In this document: positions 34,917 to 43,516 of the stretch, one piece after another
Position numbering within the stretch: position 1 is the first letter of the stretch
Layout: each line of letters opens with the position of its first letter
NCBI GenBank assembly: GCA_026770025.1
Contig: JAMXDE010000045.1
Span: 372,001 to 436,000 of the forward strand
Source: Craspedostauros australis
Lineage: Eukaryota > Bacillariophyta > Bacillariophyceae > Mastogloiales > Achnanthaceae
Length of the DNA stretch: 64,000 nucleotides
Direction of reading: 5' to 3'
Notes under the pieces: generated by a model
What the model saw: the letters and a program-made list of their open reading frames with translations, nothing else
Told to the model about the DNA's origin: nothing
The model's database searches: none
Position numbers and translations under genes: made by a program

Positions 34917-36932
34917 TTACTTCTGACGCTCCGGATGAGCAAAGAAACAATCGTCACGCACGCATTCTACACCAAATCGACACAGTTTGCGTTGGAACCG
35001 CCGTTTCTCCTTCTTTTGCGCAGCATGCCCGCCACCCCATTTCAGCACGGACGTGGCGGCCTTCTTGCCATGGCCATTGCCATTATCGTTGTCCTTCTTC
35101 TTGTGGATCGCGGTGACACCATTGTTGGTGTATTCGACATCATCGACCTTCGTCGTTACATTCTCTTCCTTGCATAACGGGCAGCGGATCAGGTCGAAGC
35201 GAGCGTCGTCATCATGATTTCCGTCGCCGGCAGTGTTGGTCCTCATTCCTTGTTTCTTCTTCCTTTTCTGTTTCGTGATCGCGCCATGTTTCGACATGCA
35301 TGAATCGCACATTAATACAGGTACGCCGCACGTGTCGCACTTCTTCTTTCCAACGTATCTATCCCACGGTGTGTTGCAAATGCAGCAGCTGGATTCGCCA
35401 TGCGACGATGATTTCTTGTTGTTCTTCTTGTCGACCTGTTTCTTTGCCTGCTTACGAATCACGCCGCCATCTCCATTCCAGTTCTGCGCATCGAATGCTT
35501 CTCGCTTATCGAACACAAAATTCTTGCCGCGCCAGTACCCGCCATCGGGATAGTGCTGCAGGTAGTGTTCGATGCCACCTTCGAGCTGGTACACTCCCTT
35601 GACCTTGTCGCCCAACTTGCTGTTGAGATGCGCGCTGGCACGTTCGCATCGCACGCCGCCGGTGCAGTACAGCAGCACGTGCTTGCCTTTCAGTTTTTGT
35701 TGCGTCTCCGGCTTTTCCAACCACGTCGGGAAGTCGGTGGATTTGCGCATCTTGGGATCGACGTATTCGGCAGCGGCAGCTGATGAGTCGTTGGAAGCAT
35801 TCTTCTTCTTGCCGCCTTTGTTGGGACTGCGTTGGGCGGCAACCAGTTCCTGTCCATCAAATCGACCGATCGCCGCCTCGTAGTGATTGCGCACATCGAC
35901 GACGATCGTCTCCTTTTTGTCGTCCTCGTTCTTATCGCCCTGCAGCATGCTGTGGAAATCTTTGGGATGCAGATGCACGCCTCGCTTGTCCAACGGTGCG
36001 TCCTCGTCGCCCAATCCGTAATACACGAGTTCTTTGATGGGCAGGATCTTGAGGTTCGTGAAATGACGGCTCGCGTCCAATTGCGGAATGTACTTGAAAT
36101 GTGTGTGTTCAAAGACGTTGGCATCAAAATGTTTCAGGTCTTTTGCGAAATGATGCAGCGTCTGCAAGGCGGAGACGTCGCCATCGTCGATCGAACTCAA
36201 CGTCACATTGACGCCTTCCGGTGCCACGCGGATGCGTCCGCCCAGCTGACGATGTTCCGAGAGCTTGGCAATGTATGCCATCAGCTGTTCGACCTTGGCT
36301 TCGGACCATTTCGGTGATGCGTACTGGTAGAACAGCACCAGTGCCGCTTGGGCTTTTCTATTGCCGCCTTTGCCATCTTCATTTTCGGAGGATGTTGTTG
36401 ATGACGACGATTGAGTGACGGGAGCGGCAGGACGACATTTAATGACCTTGGCAGATGGGAACCATTTGCCCAACGATTTCCCTTTGGCTTTGGATGTGTT
36501 GGAATCGATGGCAGGCACTGCGATCGGCACGTGACTGTCATCGAAGTTGTGCTCCACCATCATCGGATGAGGTCGTGGTGTGGCTTCGCTCGTCGTGTTG
36601 TTGTCCTTCTTGTGCTTCTTGTTTCTCTCTTTCTTTTTGCCTTTGTTGGTATCGTTGCTGCTCTTGCTGTTGCTGCCATTGTTCGCGTGTTCGTCGGTGG
36701 CATCCGAGATGGCCTTGCTTGCATCGTCACTGTTGGATATCGGTTCGCAGCATGCAGCATCTTTGTCCTTCTTCCTCTTCTTGCGTGCCTTTTGTTCCTT
36801 GCGGCTCAATCGCTTCTTCCGATTGTGCTTCGTCTCGTCTCCAGCATCGTGATGAGCAGCGTCCTTGCTCGTGTCCTTGTTCTTATTGCCGTTGGCGTTT
36901 GACACAAGCGATTTGCGTTCCGATTTTGACAT
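34917..36932 (-). CDS. TrhO/UPF0176-type rhodanese protein with CCCH finger
   Basis: From the ATG at 36932 the product is 671 residues. The first 160 are Lys/Ser/Asn-rich and probably disordered or nucleolar-type. About residues 175-270 form the acylphosphatase-like N-terminal domain of the TrhO/YceA family (YASPKW...GRIRVAPEGVNVTLSS). About 320-460 is the rhodanese domain (IVVDVRNHYEAAIGRF), with catalytic Cys423 in LLYCTGGVRCERAS and the family tail YQLEGGIEHYLQ. Bacterial TrhO hydroxylates U34 of tRNAs, and human TSTD2 shares the fold. After these come paired Cys motifs (CCICNTPW, CDTCGVPVLMCDSC, CPLC) and a C-terminal CCCH finger with spacing C-x5-C-x4-C-x3-H (LCRFGVEC...FFAHP). I infer tRNA wobble-uridine modification with added RNA-binding fingers. 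The frame upstream to 37316 is likely leader. It is divergent from eL26. Confidence 0.85.
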   Translation of the reverse strand: MSKSERKSLVSNANGNKNKDTSKDAAHHDAGDETKHNRKKRLSRKEQKARKKRKKDKDAACCEPISNSDDASKAISDATDEHANNGSNSKSSNDTNKGKKKERNKKHKKDNNTTSEATPRPHPMMVEHNFDDSHVPIAVPAIDSNTSKAKGKSLGKWFPSAKVIKCRPAAPVTQSSSSTTSSENEDGKGGNRKAQAALVLFYQYASPKWSEAKVEQLMAYIAKLSEHRQLGGRIRVAPEGVNVTLSSIDDGDVSALQTLHHFAKDLKHFDANVFEHTHFKYIPQLDASRHFTNLKILPIKELVYYGLGDEDAPLDKRGVHLHPKDFHSMLQGDKNEDDKKETIVVDVRNHYEAAIGRFDGQELVAAQRSPNKGGKKKNASNDSSAAAAEYVDPKMRKSTDFPTWLEKPETQQKLKGKHVLLYCTGGVRCERASAHLNSKLGDKVKGVYQLEGGIEHYLQHYPDGGYWRGKNFVFDKREAFDAQNWNGDGGVIRKQAKKQVDKKNNKKSSSHGESSCCICNTPWDRYVGKKKCDTCGVPVLMCDSCMSKHGAITKQKRKKKQGMRTNTAGDGNHDDDARFDLIRCPLCKEENVTTKVDDVEYTNNGVTAIHKKKDNDNGNGHGKKAATSVLKWGGGHAAQKKEKRRFQRKLCRFGVECVRDDCFFAHPERQK

Positions 36933-37632
36933 CTTCGTCTCTTTCCTTTGCTTTGATCTGCTTCTAGTTTTTGTTGTCGCAACGGCGGCCGTCTGGGATG
37001 CAAGCTTTGTTGTCTTCACCTCCTTGGTTGCGTCGATACTCGTGGAGGGATGGCGGCTGCCTTCTGCACGATGCAGGTCGGTGTCAGCGATGTGGTGGAT
37101 GAAAAGATACGGATGCTCCTGCTGGCTTTCCCTTGATGTGTTGTGTTGTGCTGCGTTGTGTGTTGAGTTGCCTTTCTCGATCGTCCAGAGTTTCGTGGTT
37201 GGTGTTGGTTGTTTGCTTTTGTTCTTTGTTTTGTGGATGATTAAGTCGGACAAGTCGAAATTGGACAAGAATTCAATCTCGATCCAGTCGACTTCACACC
37301 TCCATAGTTTTACCACTTACTTCTACTGCTCTTCTTCGTACAGCATCTTCAGTACTGCGTGTACATGAACGAATACTTCGACTGCTTTGAGCAACATTCA
37401 AACCAAATCGGCCATGCCAGCCAAGAAACCATGATGAAGCCTTGTTGTGGCGGTTCGTGTGGTTGTTGTGTTGGTTGGTGTTGGTGTTGATGCTGTCGCT
37501 GTTGTTTGTTCTTGTCGTTCGTCTCCAAGCCCAAGAGACCATCCAGCTGTCTTGGAGTATCGTCGCTCTTGCCATCCGTCATCTCTACTGATCGACCAAC
37601 ACCCACCAGGACGACAACAACAGACATCCACC
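36933..37632. other. Divergent promoter region, TrhO-like gene and eL26
   Basis: About 700 bases between two oppositely directed starts. It is GTTGTG-rich at about 37440-37510. It should contain both promoters. I could not identify a defined core element. Confidence 0.5.
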
Positions 37633-38461
37633 ATGTGAGTGATGTGACGGCATGACCATGAAGGAAGACGAATGCATCATGCGGAGTTCTAGAATGGACC
37701 AGTGACAGCGGTTCCAAAGAGTGCTGAGACGGCGCAATCGACGATTTCATCTGCATCCAATGGTGGTGATGGCGGCGCTTTGTGGACTACCAGACATGAG
37801 AGTGCATCACGCTGGCAGATCGAACACAAACGCAGGAAGCAGACGAAGATGACAACATCGACGATGGCGATGGAGGGTAGTGGATGAATGCGTCCAACCA
37901 GCCTGCTGCAACAGAATTCTGACCATCGTTTTGACTCTTTTTCACTTCCGTTCATCATCTCTGATGTGTGCTACCTCCTGTTGCGATTGCGGATTGTGAT
38001 GGAATTGCAATACAATGCAACAACGCAATGAATACCACCACAGGAAATACTCTGAAGTCGTCTCCTCCTCCCGCCGCAAGTCGCGCAAGGCTCACTTCAG
38101 CGCCCACAGCGAGGCGCGCCGCAAGCTCATGTCTGCCAACCTCTCCAAGGAACTGCAAGCAAGACATGGAGTACGATCAATGCCAATCCGCAAGGACGAC
38201 GAGGTCCTCATCACAAGAGGAGTCTACAAGACCCGAGAGGGCAAGGTCACAGCAGTATACAGAAAGAAGTGGGTCGTCCACGTCGAGAGAATCACCCGGG
38301 ACAAGAGCAACGGTGCATCCATCCCAGTCGGCATCCAGGCATCGAACCTCGTCATCACCAAGCTCAAGATGGATAAGGACCGCAAGGCGAAGTTGGAGGC
38401 AAAGAGCAAGGGCAAGTCCAGCGCGAAGAAGGATGATGTCGCCATGAGCAACGTTGACTAA
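37633..38461 (+). CDS. RPL26: 60S ribosomal protein eL26 (intron splits the ATG)
   Basis: Exon 1 contributes only the bases AT (37633-37634). The intron is 37635-38043 (GTGAGT donor, ACCACAG acceptor) and exon 2 is 38044-38461. Joining gives [16 protein letters not shown] and a 139-residue protein. The start MKxxxxVSSSRxKxRKAHF is what the family needs, whereas the plain open frame from 38015 begins with the unrelated [10 protein letters not shown]. The KOW motif is [18 protein letters not shown], followed by [14 protein letters not shown] and [19 protein letters not shown]. The protein is a large-subunit component near the peptide exit tunnel, entirely cytosolic. The C-terminal Lys-rich tail ends in an acidic SNVD. 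Confidence 0.92.
37635..38043 (+). other. 409-bp intron interrupting a start codon
   Basis: The intron lies between the second and third bases of the ATG of eL26. The donor CCAT/GTGAGT and acceptor ACCACAG/GAAA are both strong. I looked for a box C/D snoRNA inside and found no convincing C or D box pair. Confidence 0.8.
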
Positions 38462-38753
38462 ACTAAACAAACCTTCCGTAAACAAACAAGCAAAAAGAAC
38501 CATAGAGCCCAACACTCAACCGTGTTCTCGAGCAAATGGCAATCGCCAGGGATGTCACACCAACGACGCATCTGCGCACCTTGTTTGTTCAGAATCCTCG
38601 TGGGTTAGGTCCCATCATGCAGCTCACGCATTGCGGTGGTATGCATCCCACACATACCCTTGCAATCTTGACCAGAGAAGGCATGCGCCGGGGAGGGATG
38701 CGAGATCGTTTAACCCATCCGTGTAACTTCAGGAGAGTAGAGTACTCTACTAG
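38462..38753. other. 3' flank of eL26
   Basis: About 290 bases up to the left inverted repeat. It contains the palindrome GTAGAGTACTCTAC at about 38737-38750, right beside that repeat. No gene is seen. Confidence 0.5.
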
Positions 38754-38799
38754 CTGCACTCAATGTAAAACGGTGTCGCGATATCACTAGTTGTGGAGT
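38754..38799 (+). repeat. Left copy of 46-bp inverted repeat
   Basis: This stretch begins CTGCACTCAATGTAAAACGG. Its reverse complement recurs at 48243-48288 with 45 of 46 bases identical. Similarity stops abruptly on both sides. It may be a terminal inverted repeat of a large element or the tip of a dispersed small element. Confidence 0.85.
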
Positions 38800-38903
38800 T
38801 TTGGCCCCTTGTTGCCACTGGTTTGCTTGCTTTTGGGAGAAACGGCGATTGGATATTTAGAGCTATTTCGTGTTTACTCTCGCTGATCCGTCTTCTACGT
38901 CAC

Positions 38904-41900
38904 ATGGAACGGATTCCACGTCATGAAAAACGAGTCACAACAGAGGAAGAGACATCGTGTGACTCTTCCTCTGCAAGACACGATGATGACTGCGCGCGGC
39001 AACAACAAAATTTGCCATGCCAGGACAGCCAACAACACTCCACGTTGACCAGTCTCACAATGGAAACCAGCAACATCCAATCGTCTCGGAATTCGACGAA
39101 GCGCATTGACGAGCTGTCCGACGCAGACGAAACAGTAGCAGCACAAGCCGCAACCGCTGATGTCTACAATGATGCAGACGATTCCAAATGCGAAGACACA
39201 TCCTTCCTCACCATCGATCCAAAGGTCATCAATATCATCAACGGTGACGAGCTGGATTGTGATGCAGCGAACGGCTGCGAACTGCCAGAGGGGATGGATG
39301 CCAACAGCATCCGAGAATCGACCTTCTGCGACACGTTCCGTGGTTCCGCGAACTACACTGCCAACCATCCCAACACCCTGGCTGTATTCCACATTCCAGG
39401 CGATTTGGGCAACGACGTCATCAAGTCCATGGATGTGGCGGATGAATGCCGAAATGTTGATCGGGCGCACCTCGTCGTGCAAAGCCAACTTCGAGTGGCC
39501 CACAGCGATCAGCCCATTCGAGAGGGTTACGTTCGCTCCTCAGCCCCATACATGTACAACTTCATCATGGAGCTGTTCGACTTTCATCCCAACACTCTGC
39601 TCAAGGTACTCAATGCAGGCCCCGGAACAGGATATCTGATGTGTCTCATGGTGTCCCTCTTCGGGCCTTGCTCGGCACAATATGGTAAGTGATGGTCGTG
39701 ATTCGTCGCTCTGCTATGACATGCTTTGAAATGATGTGAGCAGGTGGATCTTCGCTCATGCACACCTGAATGTATGGGCCCATGCCTGAATTCTTTCTTT
39801 CTTCTTTCTCCTCCTGTCTGAGCAACATGTTGAGATGGTGCAGTTTTTGAGCTGCACACCTGCGAATCACACCAGACACTAGTTGTCATATGATCGGCAC
39901 CAAGTTCCCTTGCTGCACGACTATGTTCCTATCGCTTCTCACATCTAACTACTTCTCGCCACGTCTTGTCACATCACAACACATCCCGCACCTGGTGCTC
40001 CATTCCTCCACCAAATCAAATGACATGCATTGAGCTTCAACAAGAGGTGGTTCAGCGTTGCCACGAGTCATTGCAAAGATGGACGCCGAATAATCTTGGA
40101 GCACAGAAGATTGATGACATTCATGTCATCCAGGCAACGCCCTGGAAATAGCCGCAGACAAAGGAGAGGCCCCATTTGTGTTTGACCGGATCTACACCGG
40201 GCTGGTATCAATATCGCGTGCATATTGAAAATACAGAATCTCCTCAAACCAGAGACGGTATCTTCATCGCACCAGGTAGGTGCCATGCGGCGACGCTCAT
40301 GACAAACGGTCTGTTGATAATCGCCCACAACCTTCACCACCATCCGTTCACCTGTTCAAGCCAGCACAGCCCTTCGATGGTCCATTGCTGTCAATTTGCA
40401 ATGGGCCTGTTGCTCGTCACCCACTGTGCAATTATTGGAGATCATTTTGCTCTGTTCCTTGTGCGAAGCGAACAGTGGACTGCTGTGCGCTGCGCCACAA
40501 TGCCAACGCCAATTCACCACGATGCAATAGAATCTGACGCCTTGGTACCCACCTCTTGCTCTTCATCGTTGCATTGCAAATGAACAACAAACGAACACAT
40601 ACTTTCGCATCATCCGAATCGATGCAACGATTTGAGTGGATGATGAATTCATCATGGTGTCGCGGAGGGACAACTGTGTGGATCCATCTTCGGTGATCCC
40701 GCCGAAGACTCAAGGTTTCGCAAACACTGTTGAATCCGCAGTCCGTTTCAGCGGAATGGTGGAAGATGCCCATGGCACAAATGAAGTTGTCATCCTCAGT
40801 CGAATATGGAGCCGTCCTTATCAGCCACTACCGTGATAGCTTCCGAGAGCCGTTCAAATATCTCATGATGTGTGTCAATGCCAACGTCGTGCAGCCAATC
40901 GTGCCACAACCAGCACATCATGCCAACATTGCAGCTGTCCTCCCCAACGTCTCGTGGATGGAAATCGCGTCCTACACACCCAAAGATTGTAAGTTGAGAT
41001 CCAGAGAGACTCCAATTCTGTTTCAGGTGCCACTGCCTTGCCATCGCTGAGATTGCCTTCATTGTGTGAAGTGGGGGGATTCGAGATGTCGACCGAACTC
41101 TTATTCTATTTTCAAGATTTTGGCACTCTTCCCTTCACTTCTTCAGTTGTGCCGCATGTTCCCTCGCTTTCCTTTCTCACAAAGGACCCATGACTCAACT
41201 GCGCAACTTCACAACTCCACCACCATGTGTTCCAAAGACCTCATACCGAGGTTGAGATCCTCAAGCGGAGACTGAAGGAAGCGCGGCAGGAGGACCATGA
41301 GGCCAATGAGGCCCGTCCAGCAGCCGAAGTGAGGTATTGTATGGTCGCGCAAGATTGGGATGTTCATCGACTGCTCGCTCGCGCTTCCAGTTGGCTTCAC
41401 GCTAAATCAGATCCAATCTCTCGCGACGAGGTCGCCAGCAAGGAACCATGTCGAATATTCTGGACTACTGAGAGGTCGATTCACTCTTCGCAGATCAACA
41501 CATGATCATCTTGATGCCAGAATGTCCAACCAATCCAGAGATTTCGACATCGGCGCGGACAGCTGCGGAGAGGAGGAAGACGATGACATCAGTGACAATG
41601 CGGGCAAACAAAACCTTTCCGGCGACATCGCCGATGTTGACATTGGCGATGACGAAAGTCATGTTGACAATGGAGATGGCAGAAGCTTGCAGGACGGAAG
41701 TGAGATGGATCAGGGATCCACATGAAATGGTCATGAACGAAGTAAGCATGGAGGCCAACGACGACAACAGCGACGACAACAGCAGTGACATGGAATTTTT
41801 CGATCCATGTGAGCACATGTCCAACGATGATCTTTTCACATCCGGTGCGCCGATCAGCACATCTCAGAAGTTGCAGACACAAGCGCAGGCACAACAAGGC

Positions 41901-41984
41901 ATGGCAGGGTCCTCAAGCACGCTGAGAGCCATCGCACATCGTCACCAAACAAGAGCGGCGTCGTTCTGCGGAGAGGACGGATGA
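38904..41984 (+). pseudogene. Decayed PCMT-like methyltransferase gene
   Basis: The first exon (38904-39684, or from the ATG at 38793) is open and ends in the PCMT landmarks SSAPYMYNFIMELFDFHP and LNAGPGTGYLMCLM, the AdoMet-binding motif. A GTAAGT donor follows at 39685. The next exon resumes as IELQQEVVQRCHESL at about 40027, but its acceptor reads CAT instead of CAG. After that, homologous text hops between frames: near 40131 (before GNALEIAADKGEAPF), near 40200 (before GAGINIACILKIQNLLKP), near 40248 (before RDGIFIAP), near 40815 (before SHYRDSFREPFKYLMMC) and near 41401 (before LNQIQSLA). Another frame change occurs in the acidic tail near 41723. Each hop costs a single base. The later part carries a Leu-rich segment (VLPNVSWMEIASYT) and a coiled coil (TEVEILKRRLKEAR). 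The intact parent would methylate proteins, perhaps as a PCMTD-like adaptor. This copy cannot make it. Confidence 0.75.
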
Positions 41985-42419
41985 GGAGAATTCCACTTCC
42001 CTGCCGCACGCACATGTGCGTGTGTACTCGCACGAACACATGCTGGCACACAAACACTGAAGAACAGACGGAGGACAGAAAGGCCAACAATGAGAAGATA
42101 TCTCGATCACATTGCATCGCCACGTATCGATGTGATCCGGAAACGTCATCAAGATAACAAAATAAGAGTACATCTTCACACGTTACAATACGGTCGTGTA
42201 ACAATCGCTTGCATCCTGTGCGGCGCCGCGCCTTGCCAGTTGTGCATTCTGGTACTTCCATGTGCTAGTATAGTATGATATGGTACCTTTGCCCATGACT
42301 TCAAGGGGGCATATCCGAAGATGAACCACACAACCTGACTGCAGTCTCAACCGCTCTGTCCAGACGTTCATACGAGTGCACTTGCGTGCTCGTCGTTCAA
42401 CTCGTCGAGTATTCTAAAC
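41985..42419. other. Spacer between two gene remnants
   Basis: About 435 bases with short frames only. The codons just upstream of the synthase remnant do not extend its homology. Confidence 0.5.
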
Positions 42420-42722
42420 TTGTCTTGTTCGAGGCCAGCTCATCGAGGAAGCGCTATGTGCGAACTAAAACGAAGACTCGGTGATGCCATGCTTGGCTAT
42501 CTGGAACGTCTGTGTCTGCAGGAGGGGGCATCCTGTATCTTCGTCTTCAGCACGCAGACGACGGAATGGTTCATCGAATGCGGATTTGACGAGGTCGATG
42601 TCAGCTGGCTGTCACCCAGCCATCACAGCGCGTGCGATACCAAGCGCAACAACATGATATGCATCAAGAAGATCACCAATGTTCGGGGTTTGGATGCTTC
42701 CGAACTGTGGTGGAATAGATAG
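42420..42722 (+). pseudogene. C-terminal fragment of N-acetylglutamate synthase (GNAT)
   Basis: The 100-codon frame carries the end of an ArgA/NAGS-type acetyltransferase domain: GDAMLGYLERLCLQEG, then FVFSTQTTEWFIECGFDEVDVSWL and KRNNMICIKKI. The Thr-x-x-Trp-Phe and Gly-Phe elements are diagnostic of the NAGS C-terminus. About 300 residues of kinase-like and GNAT sequence that should precede it are absent, and the frame before about 42450 does not match. The full enzyme makes N-acetylglutamate for arginine synthesis. This piece alone could not bind acetyl-CoA. It is either a degraded copy or a fragment carried in by an element. Confidence 0.7.
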
Positions 42723-43516
42723 ATTACACAAGAAAGGTGCAGTGGGTGCAATGGGCACAATGCATAGTCGTATGTAACGTATTATAGGAGCTGCACTAGC
42801 ACATCACATCACAACACAGCATAGTATAGCATACGAGCATTGTATGGTGTGTATTTGTTGCGCTCTGCTTTGCTCTACTCTACTCTACCAATACATGACG
42901 ATTGTGCCAGTGGCCGTGCCATTGACAAGGCACCAACAGAGATGAATGATCAGAGGATGCATCGTTGGTGCTCCAGTGACGAGTACGGATGCTTGGACTT
43001 GATGGCAGCGAAGATCATGAGGGTTGCACATTTGTGATGAAAAGAAAGCGGAGTACTGGCATGGTACGATGTGGTACAGATATACAAGTGCGGCGACAAC
43101 AGAGAGAAGCCTTTGCCATTCGATTGGTTTGTGCGACACACACCGATTGTGCTGGCGCTCCGATCGACGCAGTTGAGGCCTTGGAGCGTTTTGTGTGTGT
43201 GGTTCGGCTGGAATTTTTCCGACCAGAGCGGCACAACACAACGTGACGGCTTCACAACGCGATGGCTCCACGACGCACACCATTCACGACACAAAAATAA
43301 CGGTCTGCGTCACAAAATCGCATCACTCATCACAAAACACAAAATACAAAATACAAAACACAAAACACAAAACACAAAACACAAAACACAAAACACAAAA
43401 CAAACATCACACACCACACATCACAATCCTCCATGCCATCCAACAGACGATGCGCACACGGGCACTCCAATCACAGGTGTGCCTATAACATATACTACTA
43501 CTACTTCGATTTGCAG
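42723..43516. other. Spacer with AAAACAC microsatellite
   Basis: About 790 bases downstream of the transposase gene. It contains a run of AAAACAC/AAAATAC units at about 43333-43402. No gene is supported. I searched it for a partner of sequences upstream of the transposase and found no clear terminal inverted repeat. Confidence 0.6.
43333..43402 (+). repeat. (AAAACAC)n microsatellite
   Basis: Roughly ten 7-bp units, the first ones AAAATAC and the rest AAAACAC, about 115 bases downstream of the transposase stop codon. Confidence 0.9.

Noticed and set aside
38015-38044. The ATG at 38015 as the start of eL26
   Set aside because: It would add [10 protein letters not shown], which is foreign to the family. 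Splicing a split ATG at 37633 restores the expected MK start.
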